64,000 nt of DNA from an uncultured Eubacteriales bacterium (GTDB taxonomy: Bacteria; Bacillota; Clostridia; Oscillospirales; CAG-272). Within the stretch, counting starts at the first letter, position 1; every line of letters starts with the position of its first letter. Made by a program: the position numbers and the translations under genes. This document shows, one piece after another, positions 44,399 to 52,511 of this stretch. Under the pieces are notes generated by a model. The model saw only the letters and a program-made list of their open reading frames with translations. It had not been told where the DNA came from and made no database searches. The stretch lies in contig CATKFO010000063.1 of the NCBI GenBank assembly GCA_949747515.1, forward strand, positions 1-64,000. Direction: 5' to 3'.

Positions 44399-45775
44399 AT
44401 GTACGATCTTATAATAATCGGCGGAGGTCCCGCCGGATATAACGCCGCTGAAAGAGCCGCCGAAAGCGGTATGAAAACTCTGCTTTTTGAAGAAAGAGAG
44501 CTTGGAGGCGTATGCCTTAACGAAGGCTGCATTCCTACAAAAACGCTTCTTTATTCGGCTAAAGTATTGGATTACGCCAACCACGGAGACAAATACGGAG
44601 TTACGGTTACCGGAGCTTCCATAGATCATTCGAAAGTCGTAGACAGAAAAAACAAGGTTGTAAAAACTCTTGTTTCAGGAGTCGGCGCTAAAATGAAGGG
44701 ATCCGGAGTTACGGTCGTTCGTTCCGCGGCAAAAATCGAAGGCCGTTCGTCAAACGGATTTACAGTAACCGCTGGAACCGATAAGTATGAAGCGAAAAAA
44801 TTGCTCGTGTGCTCCGGTTCCGAAGCCGTGGTTCCTCCGATTCCAGGACTTCGCGAAGCCGTGTCGGGCGGACTTGCAGTCACTAACCGGGAAGTTTTGG
44901 ATCTTCGAGTTCTTCCGAAGCAGGTCGTGGTTATCGGCGGCGGAGTCATAGGACTAGAAATGGCGTCTTACTTTAACTCTGTCGGAAGCAAGGTAAGCGT
45001 CGTTGAAATGGCGGACAAAATCGCCGGTCCAACGGACGGAGAAATATCAAAAATACTTCAGAACAACTATGCTAAGCGCGGCGTTGATTTTATTCTCGGC
45101 GCAAAGGTCGTTAAAGTCAACGGAACGTCGGAAAACGGTTCCGTTGAGTATGAGAAGGACGGAAAGATTACGGCGATCCCCTGCGATCTTATCCTCGTAT
45201 CCACTGGAAGACGAGCGAGAACTAAAGACATAGGACTTGAGGAAGTCGGAGTTAAGCTTGAAAGAGGCGCCGTAGTGACGGATGAAAGATGCCGTACCTC
45301 TGTTCCCGGAGTATGGGCCGCAGGAGATGTCAACGGAAAAATTATGCTGGCGCACACAGCGTATAGAGAGGGAGAGGTCGCGGTATCCGATATGCTCGGA
45401 CGTTCCGACAAGGTAGACTACAGATCTATACCATCCGTAATTTATACGAATCCGGAGGTTGGAGTCGTCGGCGAAACGCTTGACAGCGCCAAACGCGCCG
45501 GAATCGACGCCGAAGAGCATACGATTAGTCTCCGTTACAGCGGTCGTTATATCGCGGAAAATGAAGGCGGCGACGGTATCGTAAAGATTGTCGTCGGCAA
45601 AAAGCACAAGAATATTCTCGGCGTGCACATGATCGGCAGCTATGCGTCCGAAATTATATACGGCGCGGCCGCAATGGTCGCCAGAGAAGCGCGCGTAGCC
45701 GACGTTCAGAAGCTTGTATTCCCGCATCCAAGCGTATGCGAAGTTATTCGCGAAGCTATGTTTCAGATAAAGTAA
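44399..45775 (+). CDS. Dihydrolipoamide dehydrogenase (E3)
   Basis: The 458-residue flavoenzyme reoxidises the lipoyl group with NAD+. FAD-binding IIGGGPAGYNAAE is at the start, and the redox-active disulfide is GGVCLNEGCIPTK. The NAD-binding loop VVIGGGVIGLEMAS lies near 178. The dimerisation domain ends with PHPSVCEVI, holding the catalytic His. AAGGAGG lies upstream. Encoded between E2 and the fused E1, it should be dedicated to that complex. Confidence 0.95.
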   Translation: MYDLIIIGGGPAGYNAAERAAESGMKTLLFEERELGGVCLNEGCIPTKTLLYSAKVLDYANHGDKYGVTVTGASIDHSKVVDRKNKVVKTLVSGVGAKMKGSGVTVVRSAAKIEGRSSNGFTVTAGTDKYEAKKLLVCSGSEAVVPPIPGLREAVSGGLAVTNREVLDLRVLPKQVVVIGGGVIGLEMASYFNSVGSKVSVVEMADKIAGPTDGEISKILQNNYAKRGVDFILGAKVVKVNGTSENGSVEYEKDGKITAIPCDLILVSTGRRARTKDIGLEEVGVKLERGAVVTDERCRTSVPGVWAAGDVNGKIMLAHTAYREGEVAVSDMLGRSDKVDYRSIPSVIYTNPEVGVVGETLDSAKRAGIDAEEHTISLRYSGRYIAENEGGDGIVKIVVGKKHKNILGVHMIGSYASEIIYGAAAMVAREARVADVQKLVFPHPSVCEVIREAMFQIK

Positions 45776-45795
45776 TTACAAAGGAGATAAAAGTC

Positions 45796-48279
45796 ATGCC
45801 TAAGAGTCAATATGTAGATCCTGGTAAAGTATTTGAAAGCGGAAGCATCAGCTTTACCGATATTCCTCTTTGCAGCTACAACAAAACGCTGGACGAGGAA
45901 AAGAGTCTCTATACTAAAGAAGATTTTCTCCGTATCTATCATGATATGAGAACCATTCGCGAGTTCGAGACGATGCTCAACGAGATAAAAGTTAAGAGCG
46001 AATATAACGGAGTTAAATATAATAATCCCGGCCCCGCTCATCTTTCAATCGGACAGGAAGCGTCCGCGGTCGGTCAGGCCTACTGCCTCGACATAAACGA
46101 CTTTACTTTCGGTTCTCACAGAAGCCACGGAGAGATTATCGCCAAGGGACTTTCGTCCATAAACAAATTGGACGATAAAGAGCTTTACGACATAATGCGC
46201 GAGTTCCTCGGAGGAACGATTCTTAACGTAGTTGAGAAAGAATGCAAAACCTCCGACGTTAAGGAATTGGCGAAGGATTTCCTTCTTTACGGAGCTTTGG
46301 CGGAGATATTCGCGCGCACCACAGGTTTTAACCGCGGTCTGGGCGGATCTATGCACGCGTTCTTTATTCCTTTCGGAATTTTCCCGAACAACGCGATCGT
46401 AGGCGGCGCGGCTCCCGTAGCGCTGGGAGCGGCTCTTTATAAGAGAAGCAATCATAAGCCCGGTATCGTTATCGCTAACTCCGGAGACGGAGCGCTCGGA
46501 CGCGGTCCCGTTCTCGAAAGCTTTAACTTCGCGTCTATGGATCAAATCACTAAACTTTGGGGAATGGACGGCAAATATCCGGACGGAGGCATGCCTATCC
46601 TCTTCAACGTGTTCAACAACTTCTACGGCATGGGCGGTCAGACCATGGGAGAAACTATGGGCTTCACAAATCCCGCGCGTCTTGCGGCCGGCTTTAATCC
46701 TAGCCAGCTTCACTCCGAGAAGGTAAACGGATACGATCCCCTTGCGGTTATCGACGCGACGACGCGCAAAAAAGAGCTGCTGCTGAACGGTTCGGGTCCC
46801 GCGTTCCTTGAAGTAGCAACGTACCGCGTATCCGGTCACTCGCCTTCGGACTCTTCAACCTATCGTACTCCCGAAGAAATCGAGGCTTGGAAGAACGCTT
46901 GTCCTATAAAGGCGTATCGCGAAAAGATGATCGCCGGCGGAATCGCTACGGAAGCTGAATTCGACGCTATCGACCAATCAGTCATAGACAGAACTACTAA
47001 AGTTATCAAGCTTGCCATCAACGACGAGCTTTCTCCCAGAATGGATCTTGATAAAGAACCGGATATGATCTCGTCCATTATGTTCTCCAACAATCACGTC
47101 AAATCTATGGACGAAACGAGAGAGCCCGAGGTTCTTATTCCCAAGGAAGAAAACCCGAGAGTTAAGCAGCTTAGTTCCAAGGCTCGTTACGCCTTCGACG
47201 AAAAGGGCGAAATGCTGCCTAAGATGAAAATGTTCGGACTCCGCGACGGTCTGTTCGAAGCTATTCTCGATAAATTCTACGAAGACCCGACTACTATCGC
47301 ATACGGAGAAGACAACCGCGACTGGGGCGGCGCGTTTGCCGTCTACCGCGGACTTACCGAAGCTCTGCCGTATCATCGCTTCTTTAACGCTCCGATCTCC
47401 GAGTCCGCAATCGTGGGTTCCGCCGTCGGTTACGCTATGGCTGGCGGCCGCGCTATCGTCGAGCTCATGTACGCCGACTTTATCGGCTGCGCCGGAGACG
47501 AGATTTTCAATCAGCTTTCCAAGTGGCAATCTATGTCGGCAGGCATACTCAAGATGCCCGTCGTAGTGCGCGTTTCGGTCGGATCAAAATACGGAGCTCA
47601 GCACTCTCAGGACTGGACGGCTTTGACCGCGCATATTCCCGGACTTAAAGTTTGCTTCCCCGCAACGCCCTACGACGCTAAGGGCCTTATGAATCAGGCT
47701 CTGAACGGTACCGACCCAGTTATTTTCTTTGAGTCTCAGAGAATTTACGATATCGGAGAGCAGTTCCACGAAGGCGGAGTTCCCAAAGATTACTACGAAG
47801 TTGACTTCGGCGAACCGGATGTTAAAAGAACCGGCAGCGACGTTACCATTCTCACTATCGGTGCAGTTCTGTACCGCGCGCTCGACGCCGCTAAGAAGCT
47901 TGAAAGCGAGTATGGCATTTCCGCAGAGGTTATAGACAGCCGCTCGATTGTACCGTTTAACTATGAAAAGGTTATAGAATCCGTTAAGAAAACCGGAAAA
48001 ATCATTATTGTCGGAGACGCCGTAGACCGCAACTCAGTCATGAGAGACATGGCCTCCAACATTACCGAGATGGCTTTCGATTACCTTGACGCTCCTCCCG
48101 TAGTATTCGGTTCTCGGAACTGGATCACGCCTGCGTTCGAGCTTGAAAAGTACTACTTCCCGCAGGCCGAGGGTATCATCGATGTTATAAGCGAAAAACT
48201 CCTTCCGCTGCCCGGAAGAGTCCCGGTATACAACGAGAGCGAAATAGAGCACATCGAACGTTCTAAAAAAGGAATATAA
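45796..48279 (+). CDS. 2-oxoacid dehydrogenase E1, alpha and beta fused
   Basis: The 827-residue protein is a single-chain E1. The alpha half (about 35-440) has the thiamine diphosphate motif GDGALGRGP at 230-238 running to NN at 274-275, and GSHRSHGEIIAKG. The beta half (about 475-827) holds IAYGEDNRDWGG with the catalytic-type Glu and a transketolase C-terminal domain. E1 decarboxylates a 2-oxoacid or cleaves acetoin and loads the acyl group on E2. An insertion near 135-170 sits between conserved alpha blocks. The ATG at 45796 has AAGGAG upstream. The alpha half resembles acetoin and branched-chain types, so pyruvate is not certain. Confidence 0.92.
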   Translation: MPKSQYVDPGKVFESGSISFTDIPLCSYNKTLDEEKSLYTKEDFLRIYHDMRTIREFETMLNEIKVKSEYNGVKYNNPGPAHLSIGQEASAVGQAYCLDINDFTFGSHRSHGEIIAKGLSSINKLDDKELYDIMREFLGGTILNVVEKECKTSDVKELAKDFLLYGALAEIFARTTGFNRGLGGSMHAFFIPFGIFPNNAIVGGAAPVALGAALYKRSNHKPGIVIANSGDGALGRGPVLESFNFASMDQITKLWGMDGKYPDGGMPILFNVFNNFYGMGGQTMGETMGFTNPARLAAGFNPSQLHSEKVNGYDPLAVIDATTRKKELLLNGSGPAFLEVATYRVSGHSPSDSSTYRTPEEIEAWKNACPIKAYREKMIAGGIATEAEFDAIDQSVIDRTTKVIKLAINDELSPRMDLDKEPDMISSIMFSNNHVKSMDETREPEVLIPKEENPRVKQLSSKARYAFDEKGEMLPKMKMFGLRDGLFEAILDKFYEDPTTIAYGEDNRDWGGAFAVYRGLTEALPYHRFFNAPISESAIVGSAVGYAMAGGRAIVELMYADFIGCAGDEIFNQLSKWQSMSAGILKMPVVVRVSVGSKYGAQHSQDWTALTAHIPGLKVCFPATPYDAKGLMNQALNGTDPVIFFESQRIYDIGEQFHEGGVPKDYYEVDFGEPDVKRTGSDVTILTIGAVLYRALDAAKKLESEYGISAEVIDSRSIVPFNYEKVIESVKKTGKIIIVGDAVDRNSVMRDMASNITEMAFDYLDAPPVVFGSRNWITPAFELEKYYFPQAEGIIDVISEKLLPLPGRVPVYNESEIEHIERSKKGI

Positions 48280-48307
48280 AAAATTATACTAAAAAACAAC
48301 AGTTTTT

Positions 48308-48337
48308 AACGCCGTGCAAATTGCACGGCGTTTTTTT
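48308..48337 (+). terminator. Terminator of the 2-oxoacid dehydrogenase operon
   Basis: Arms AACGCCGTGC (48308-48317) and GCACGGCGTT (48323-48332) with loop AAATT, then a T-run to 48337. Confidence 0.9.
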
Positions 48338-48660
48338 CATGCTTTTTTCAATAACTTTGGAGGGCAACGATACATACCGCCGATATAGCTTTTATCTAAA
48401 TTCCCAGCGTATACGATTGCATAACGACTCGCGCATGTTTCAAGGATTCGAGTCAGAACGTCGAAAGTTCTTCATTTGGGAAAGCGAAGCATATCTGCGG
48501 TATTGCGTCGTTTCAAAGGATAACAAAGCAAGATGAACTATACCTTTTCCGTATAACTCTGATATAATTACGCGAAAAGTTTTTATAATTTACCAGAATT
48601 GTTGTTAGTCTTTTTTTAAGAAAAAGCTTTGGTAATTTATAATAATTGTCTTAAAAGATA

Positions 48661-48689
48661 TTGACAAAATAAATTCCAAGCGCTATGAT
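48661..48689 (+). promoter_or_regulatory. Promoter of the GntR/ABC operon
   Basis: TTGACA (48661-48666), a 17-base spacer and TATGAT (48684-48689), near-consensus. Confidence 0.75.
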
Positions 48690-48724
48690 ATAGGTGATAT
48701 ATGTTATATATAACACTTAGCGCT
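48679..48724. promoter_or_regulatory. Nested palindromes, candidate GntR operator
   Basis: TGTTATATATAACA (48702-48715) is a perfect 14-base palindrome around the expected transcription start. It lies inside a wider repeat, AGCGCTA (48679-48685) and TAGCGCT (48718-48724). The left outer arm overlaps the -10. Confidence 0.55.
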
Positions 48725-48772
48725 CATATGGCTCTCGCAAAATCAGAGTCAGGAAAGGAGTGACAGAAGCAA

Positions 48773-49231
48773 ATGTTTCAGATCGACCCTATGTCCAGAA
48801 CGCCGATCTACGAACAAATCGTGTCTCAGCTCGAGCGTTTTATAATGACCGGAGCCCTCTTGCCCGGGGATCAAATTCCATCGGTCAGAAGCGTTTCTCT
48901 CGAGCTTTCGATCAATCCGATTACCACTCTAAAGGCATATTCGGAGCTCGACTCCAAGGGGCTGATTCATTCCGTACCCGGACGCGGGTATTTTGTATCG
49001 GACGGCGCCTCGGACGCTCTTGCAGCCGATCGCGCAAAGCTGCTTTCAAAAATGGAAGAAATGGCTTACGAACTGGCGATGGCCAAAATACCCAAAGATC
49101 TTACGATCGAGTATATTGAAGCCGCGTATAAAAAAGCGGAGCAAACGGTCGGAGCCGGCGGTAACGCCGGAGAAAATTCCAGCGGCGAAGACGACGACAA
49201 AACCAAACGAAAGGATTTAAACAATGATTAA
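48773..49231 (+). CDS. YtrA-type GntR regulator
   Basis: The 152-residue protein has a GntR winged helix-turn-helix (about 5-75: PIYEQIVSQLERFI, GDQIPSVRSVSLELSINPIT) and a short alpha-helical C-terminal part, the YtrA subfamily plan. These often repress an adjacent ABC transporter. It is the first gene of the operon and overlaps the ATPase gene by 8 bases (ATGATTAA). The ribosome site GGAAAGGAG is 12 bases from the ATG. The C-terminus ends in a run of Asp, Glu and Lys. Confidence 0.92.
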   Translation: MFQIDPMSRTPIYEQIVSQLERFIMTGALLPGDQIPSVRSVSLELSINPITTLKAYSELDSKGLIHSVPGRGYFVSDGASDALAADRAKLLSKMEEMAYELAMAKIPKDLTIEYIEAAYKKAEQTVGAGGNAGENSSGEDDDKTKRKDLNND

Positions 49232-50117
49232 AGCAGAACACCTCGTTAAAAACTTTGACGCATTCTGCGCGCTTAACGACATTTCATGCACCATTAACGA
49301 CGGGTGTATATATGGAATGGTAGGCTCTAACGGAGCCGGAAAGTCAACGTTTCTCAGAGTTATCACCGGCATATACAAGGCGGACGAAGGCGAAGTAACC
49401 ATAGACGGAGTTTCCATGTGGGAAAATCCCGCGGTAAAAAAGAGAATCGGATACGTTCCGGACGAATTATATTTTCTTCCCGGCGCGTCAATGGAAAGAA
49501 TGGCCGTAATGTACAATTCCATTTATCCGAACTTCGATAAAAGCAGATTCAGCTCCCTAGCAAAGCAATTCGGACTGAATACCAAACAGCAAATTTCTAC
49601 ATTTTCAAAAGGAATGAAACGTCAGGCGGCGACGATTTTGGCGCTGTCGGCCAGACCAGACTATATTTTTTTCGACGAAACATTCGACGGCCTTGATCCG
49701 GTAATGAGAAATTACGTCAAATCAATTATATGCGAAGACGTAATCGACCGGGGCGCAACCGCGGTTATAACAAGCCATTCTTTAAGAGAGCTTGAAGACA
49801 CATGCGATCAGCTCGCCTTGCTTCACAAGGGAGGATTGGTGTTCGAGAGCGATATTCAAAACCTTAAAACAGCTCAATTCAAGGTCCAGATAGCGCTTAG
49901 GGGAGATTACAACCGCGATTTCTTCAAAAATATCGACATACTTCATTTCGTTAAACACGGAAGCGTCTCAAATATGATTGTCAGAGGCGACCGAGACGAA
50001 GTATACGCAAAGCTAAAAACTATGGATCCAGCCGTTCTCGATATTCTTCCGCTTACTCTTGAGGAGGTCTTCACATACGAAATGGAAGCTCTCGGATATA
50101 CGTTCACTTTAGATTGA
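49224..50117 (+). CDS. ABC transporter ATPase
   Basis: The 297-residue ATPase has Walker A GSNGAGKST, signature FSKGM and Walker B YIFFDE. The switch His is in ITSHSLREL. The signature is FSKGMKRQAA rather than LSGGQ, common in the ABC-2 exporter or bacitracin/YtrB-like branch. About 80 residues follow the core. It overlaps the GntR gene and precedes its permease by 19 bases, so the three act together, perhaps in envelope stress or peptide export. Confidence 0.94.
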   Translation: MIKAEHLVKNFDAFCALNDISCTINDGCIYGMVGSNGAGKSTFLRVITGIYKADEGEVTIDGVSMWENPAVKKRIGYVPDELYFLPGASMERMAVMYNSIYPNFDKSRFSSLAKQFGLNTKQQISTFSKGMKRQAATILALSARPDYIFFDETFDGLDPVMRNYVKSIICEDVIDRGATAVITSHSLRELEDTCDQLALLHKGGLVFESDIQNLKTAQFKVQIALRGDYNRDFFKNIDILHFVKHGSVSNMIVRGDRDEVYAKLKTMDPAVLDILPLTLEEVFTYEMEALGYTFTLD

Positions 50118-50136
50118 ATTGAGGAGAAAAATCAAA

Positions 50137-52260
50137 ATGAATAACAACAAAAAGAAATTGTTTTCCGCAGGGCTTTACGCGGAAGGTCTACGTCGACTGA
50201 AAATGCCCGGCATAGTTTCGGCGGCGCTTCTGTCGCTCGTAGCCGTGCTCTTTCCTCTCGTTTCGGTTCTTTCAAAGATGGACCAACCGAACGTGATATG
50301 CGAAAGCGTGTATGGAATAAAGCTCAACCCGGTTCTTGTAGTCGTATTTATCATAGTCGCCCCGGTTCTTGCATGGACCATATTCTCGTTTCTAAATAAA
50401 CGCAATTCGTCGGACTTTTTCCACTCTCTTCCGCATACCCGTCCGTGCATATTTATAAGCTCGGTCCTTGCGGTTATAACTTGGCTTGCGGTTATCATAT
50501 TCGTTTCCGGAGGCCTATCGGCTCTCATGGCGTTAATATTCTCAAAATATATGGTCATAGTGTCCGGTTCGCTGATAAAATATATGATTGGTTGTCTATC
50601 CGCGTCTATACTGGTTGTCGGAGCAGTATCCGTAGCGATGACGATTACGGGCCGTCCATTCAGCAATCTCGTAGTATCTTCGCTTATACTTTTCTTCCCC
50701 AGATTTGTCATCAGCATGATCACTATAGCCGTAGGGGAGAGACTTCCTATCGTATTTGGAAGCCTGTTCGGTTCTCTCAACGTTGAATCTCTCAATATTA
50801 TATCGTCAATCGTTCTCGGAGCGTTCGGCATGGGAAGCTCTACTACCTCGGAGGTACTCACGTCGGTTGGATCGCAAATATACTCGGCCGTTCTCGGAAT
50901 CCTGTATATTGTCGCGGCTATATTCCTTTTCCGTATCAGAAAAAGCGAAACGGCGGAACGTTCCGCTCCGAACCGCGCGCTTCAGGCGGTATACCGAATA
51001 TGCGTCTGCATGACCGTATGCTCCGTAATTTGTTCGGTAGTCTTTACAAATGTAAATACCGTAGAAGTATATGAAATCGCGATAGCTTATCTCATCGCAG
51101 TTATCGTGTATTTCCTGTATGAGCTGATAACCACCCGCAAATGGAAAAACCTCGTTTCAGCGATCCCCGGTCTTGCAATCGTCGCTATTCTTAACGGAGC
51201 AATATACGCGTCTATGTTCGGCATATACAACTCGGAAATTAAGTTTACTCCGTCTGCGGCGGACATTGAAAGCGTATCCATTATAGCTCCGGAAATGAGA
51301 GGGGACAACATATACGACTTCAACAATTTCGCCGCTCTGAAAACGTCGGATGTAAAAATCACGGACAAAGAAGCTTTCAATGCAGTTTCGGACGCGCTTA
51401 AGGATAACGCGGGCAATCTCGAAGGTAAAAAAAGCTACGAATACTGGAGCAACTATACCAGACAAGGAGCGTCGTATTCGTCTTACTCCTTCCTTATAAA
51501 CGCAAACGGTAAAGAGAAAAAGCGCTCTATCTACATTACGCCAGAGCAAGAGGAAGCTATCATAAAAGCAATGCTCTCCTCAAGCGAGTATACAAAGGCG
51601 TATACTACCCTTCCCGAAGCCGAAGCAAACACCATTTACGTTGGAGCTCCTATCGAGAATAAAGAAGAACTGAAAAATATATACGATACTATGAAAAAAG
51701 AGGTAGCCGCCCTTCCATTCGAAACATGGTATAAACGTTTTAACGATTATACCGGCGGGACATCAAAACAGTATGAATCTCCGTACGATTATATAACCGT
51801 AACGACGGTATACAATAATAAGATATATAAGGTCATGATTCCGCTGTATACAGACATTATGCCGGAAACAACGAAGGCGTACATCGAAGCTCTTACAAAA
51901 GCTAATTTTGCTGATCTCAACGCTATTTTAAACGCGTCTCCGAGCCAGGATACGACGACAGTATACAACGCGCATGCTTTTATCTGGGACAATGAAAACA
52001 ATAACTACGCCAGAGCATACTACAACGGAAGCGGCGGGAAAGAAGATCTTGATTTTCTCAAAGAAATCAAGCGTATCAAAGCCGACGGAGCCCCTTCGTA
52101 CGGAGATTCTTTCGCAATATTCTATGTTGAAACGTATACCGATACATGGGAGACGAATCAGTATATCGTAAAGCTGGACGAAAACGCTCGCGAAACATGG
52201 GAACGTATTTTTGAAAGCGCAGAAGAATCTGATTACGAAGATATGATAGAATATCGTTAA
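50137..52260 (+). CDS. ABC transporter permease with a large C-terminal domain
   Basis: The 707-residue protein has about nine to ten predicted helices in residues 20-385, including an ABC-2-like block (FISSVLAVITWLAVIIFV). The long non-membrane C-terminal part (about 390-707) is rich in Asn, Tyr and Glu and probably extracytoplasmic. Its motifs YWSNYTRQG and NKIYKVMIPLYTD match no family I can name with confidence. GAGGAG lies upstream of the ATG at 50137. It is the last gene of the GntR operon. Confidence 0.85.
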   Translation: MNNNKKKLFSAGLYAEGLRRLKMPGIVSAALLSLVAVLFPLVSVLSKMDQPNVICESVYGIKLNPVLVVVFIIVAPVLAWTIFSFLNKRNSSDFFHSLPHTRPCIFISSVLAVITWLAVIIFVSGGLSALMALIFSKYMVIVSGSLIKYMIGCLSASILVVGAVSVAMTITGRPFSNLVVSSLILFFPRFVISMITIAVGERLPIVFGSLFGSLNVESLNIISSIVLGAFGMGSSTTSEVLTSVGSQIYSAVLGILYIVAAIFLFRIRKSETAERSAPNRALQAVYRICVCMTVCSVICSVVFTNVNTVEVYEIAIAYLIAVIVYFLYELITTRKWKNLVSAIPGLAIVAILNGAIYASMFGIYNSEIKFTPSAADIESVSIIAPEMRGDNIYDFNNFAALKTSDVKITDKEAFNAVSDALKDNAGNLEGKKSYEYWSNYTRQGASYSSYSFLINANGKEKKRSIYITPEQEEAIIKAMLSSSEYTKAYTTLPEAEANTIYVGAPIENKEELKNIYDTMKKEVAALPFETWYKRFNDYTGGTSKQYESPYDYITVTTVYNNKIYKVMIPLYTDIMPETTKAYIEALTKANFADLNAILNASPSQDTTTVYNAHAFIWDNENNNYARAYYNGSGGKEDLDFLKEIKRIKADGAPSYGDSFAIFYVETYTDTWETNQYIVKLDENARETWERIFESAEESDYEDMIEYR

Positions 52261-52324
52261 ATCGTAAAAGTCTAAAAGTCCGGAAATTAGAAGGAGCCAT
52301 ATAAGGACGTTTCGCAGATAAAAC

Positions 52325-52397
52325 ATAAAACCCCTGAAGAGGCGCTGAAAGGTTTGTCTACCGCATTCCTTTTCAAGCCGTTTCCAAGGGGTTTTAT
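52325..52397. terminator. Bidirectional terminator between permease and GH127 gene
   Basis: Arms ATAAAACCCCT (52325-52335) and AGGGGTTTTAT (52387-52397) enclose a second stem (GCTGAAAGG with CCTTTTCAAGC). It lies between two convergent genes. Confidence 0.78.
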
Positions 52398-52511
52398 TTT
52401 TATGGATCGTAAGCCGCAAATTATGTTTTTTTGATATAGAAAATGCGGTTATGTTACGAGTTTAATTTTCCTCAAAGGGATTAGTTTTCTCTAAGTTTTT
52501 CGTAAAGAATT

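Larger units (their letters stand above)
48338..48772. other. Intergenic region upstream of the GntR gene
   Basis: This stretch of 435 bases carries no credible gene. Its downstream end contains the promoter at 48661-48689 and two nested inverted repeats described separately. A possible 71-codon frame starting near 48321 overlaps the terminator and lacks family features. Confidence 0.45.

Noticed and set aside
48321-48536. A 71-codon frame after the 2-oxoacid dehydrogenase operon
   Set aside because: It begins inside the terminator, and its codon use and product match nothing recognisable.
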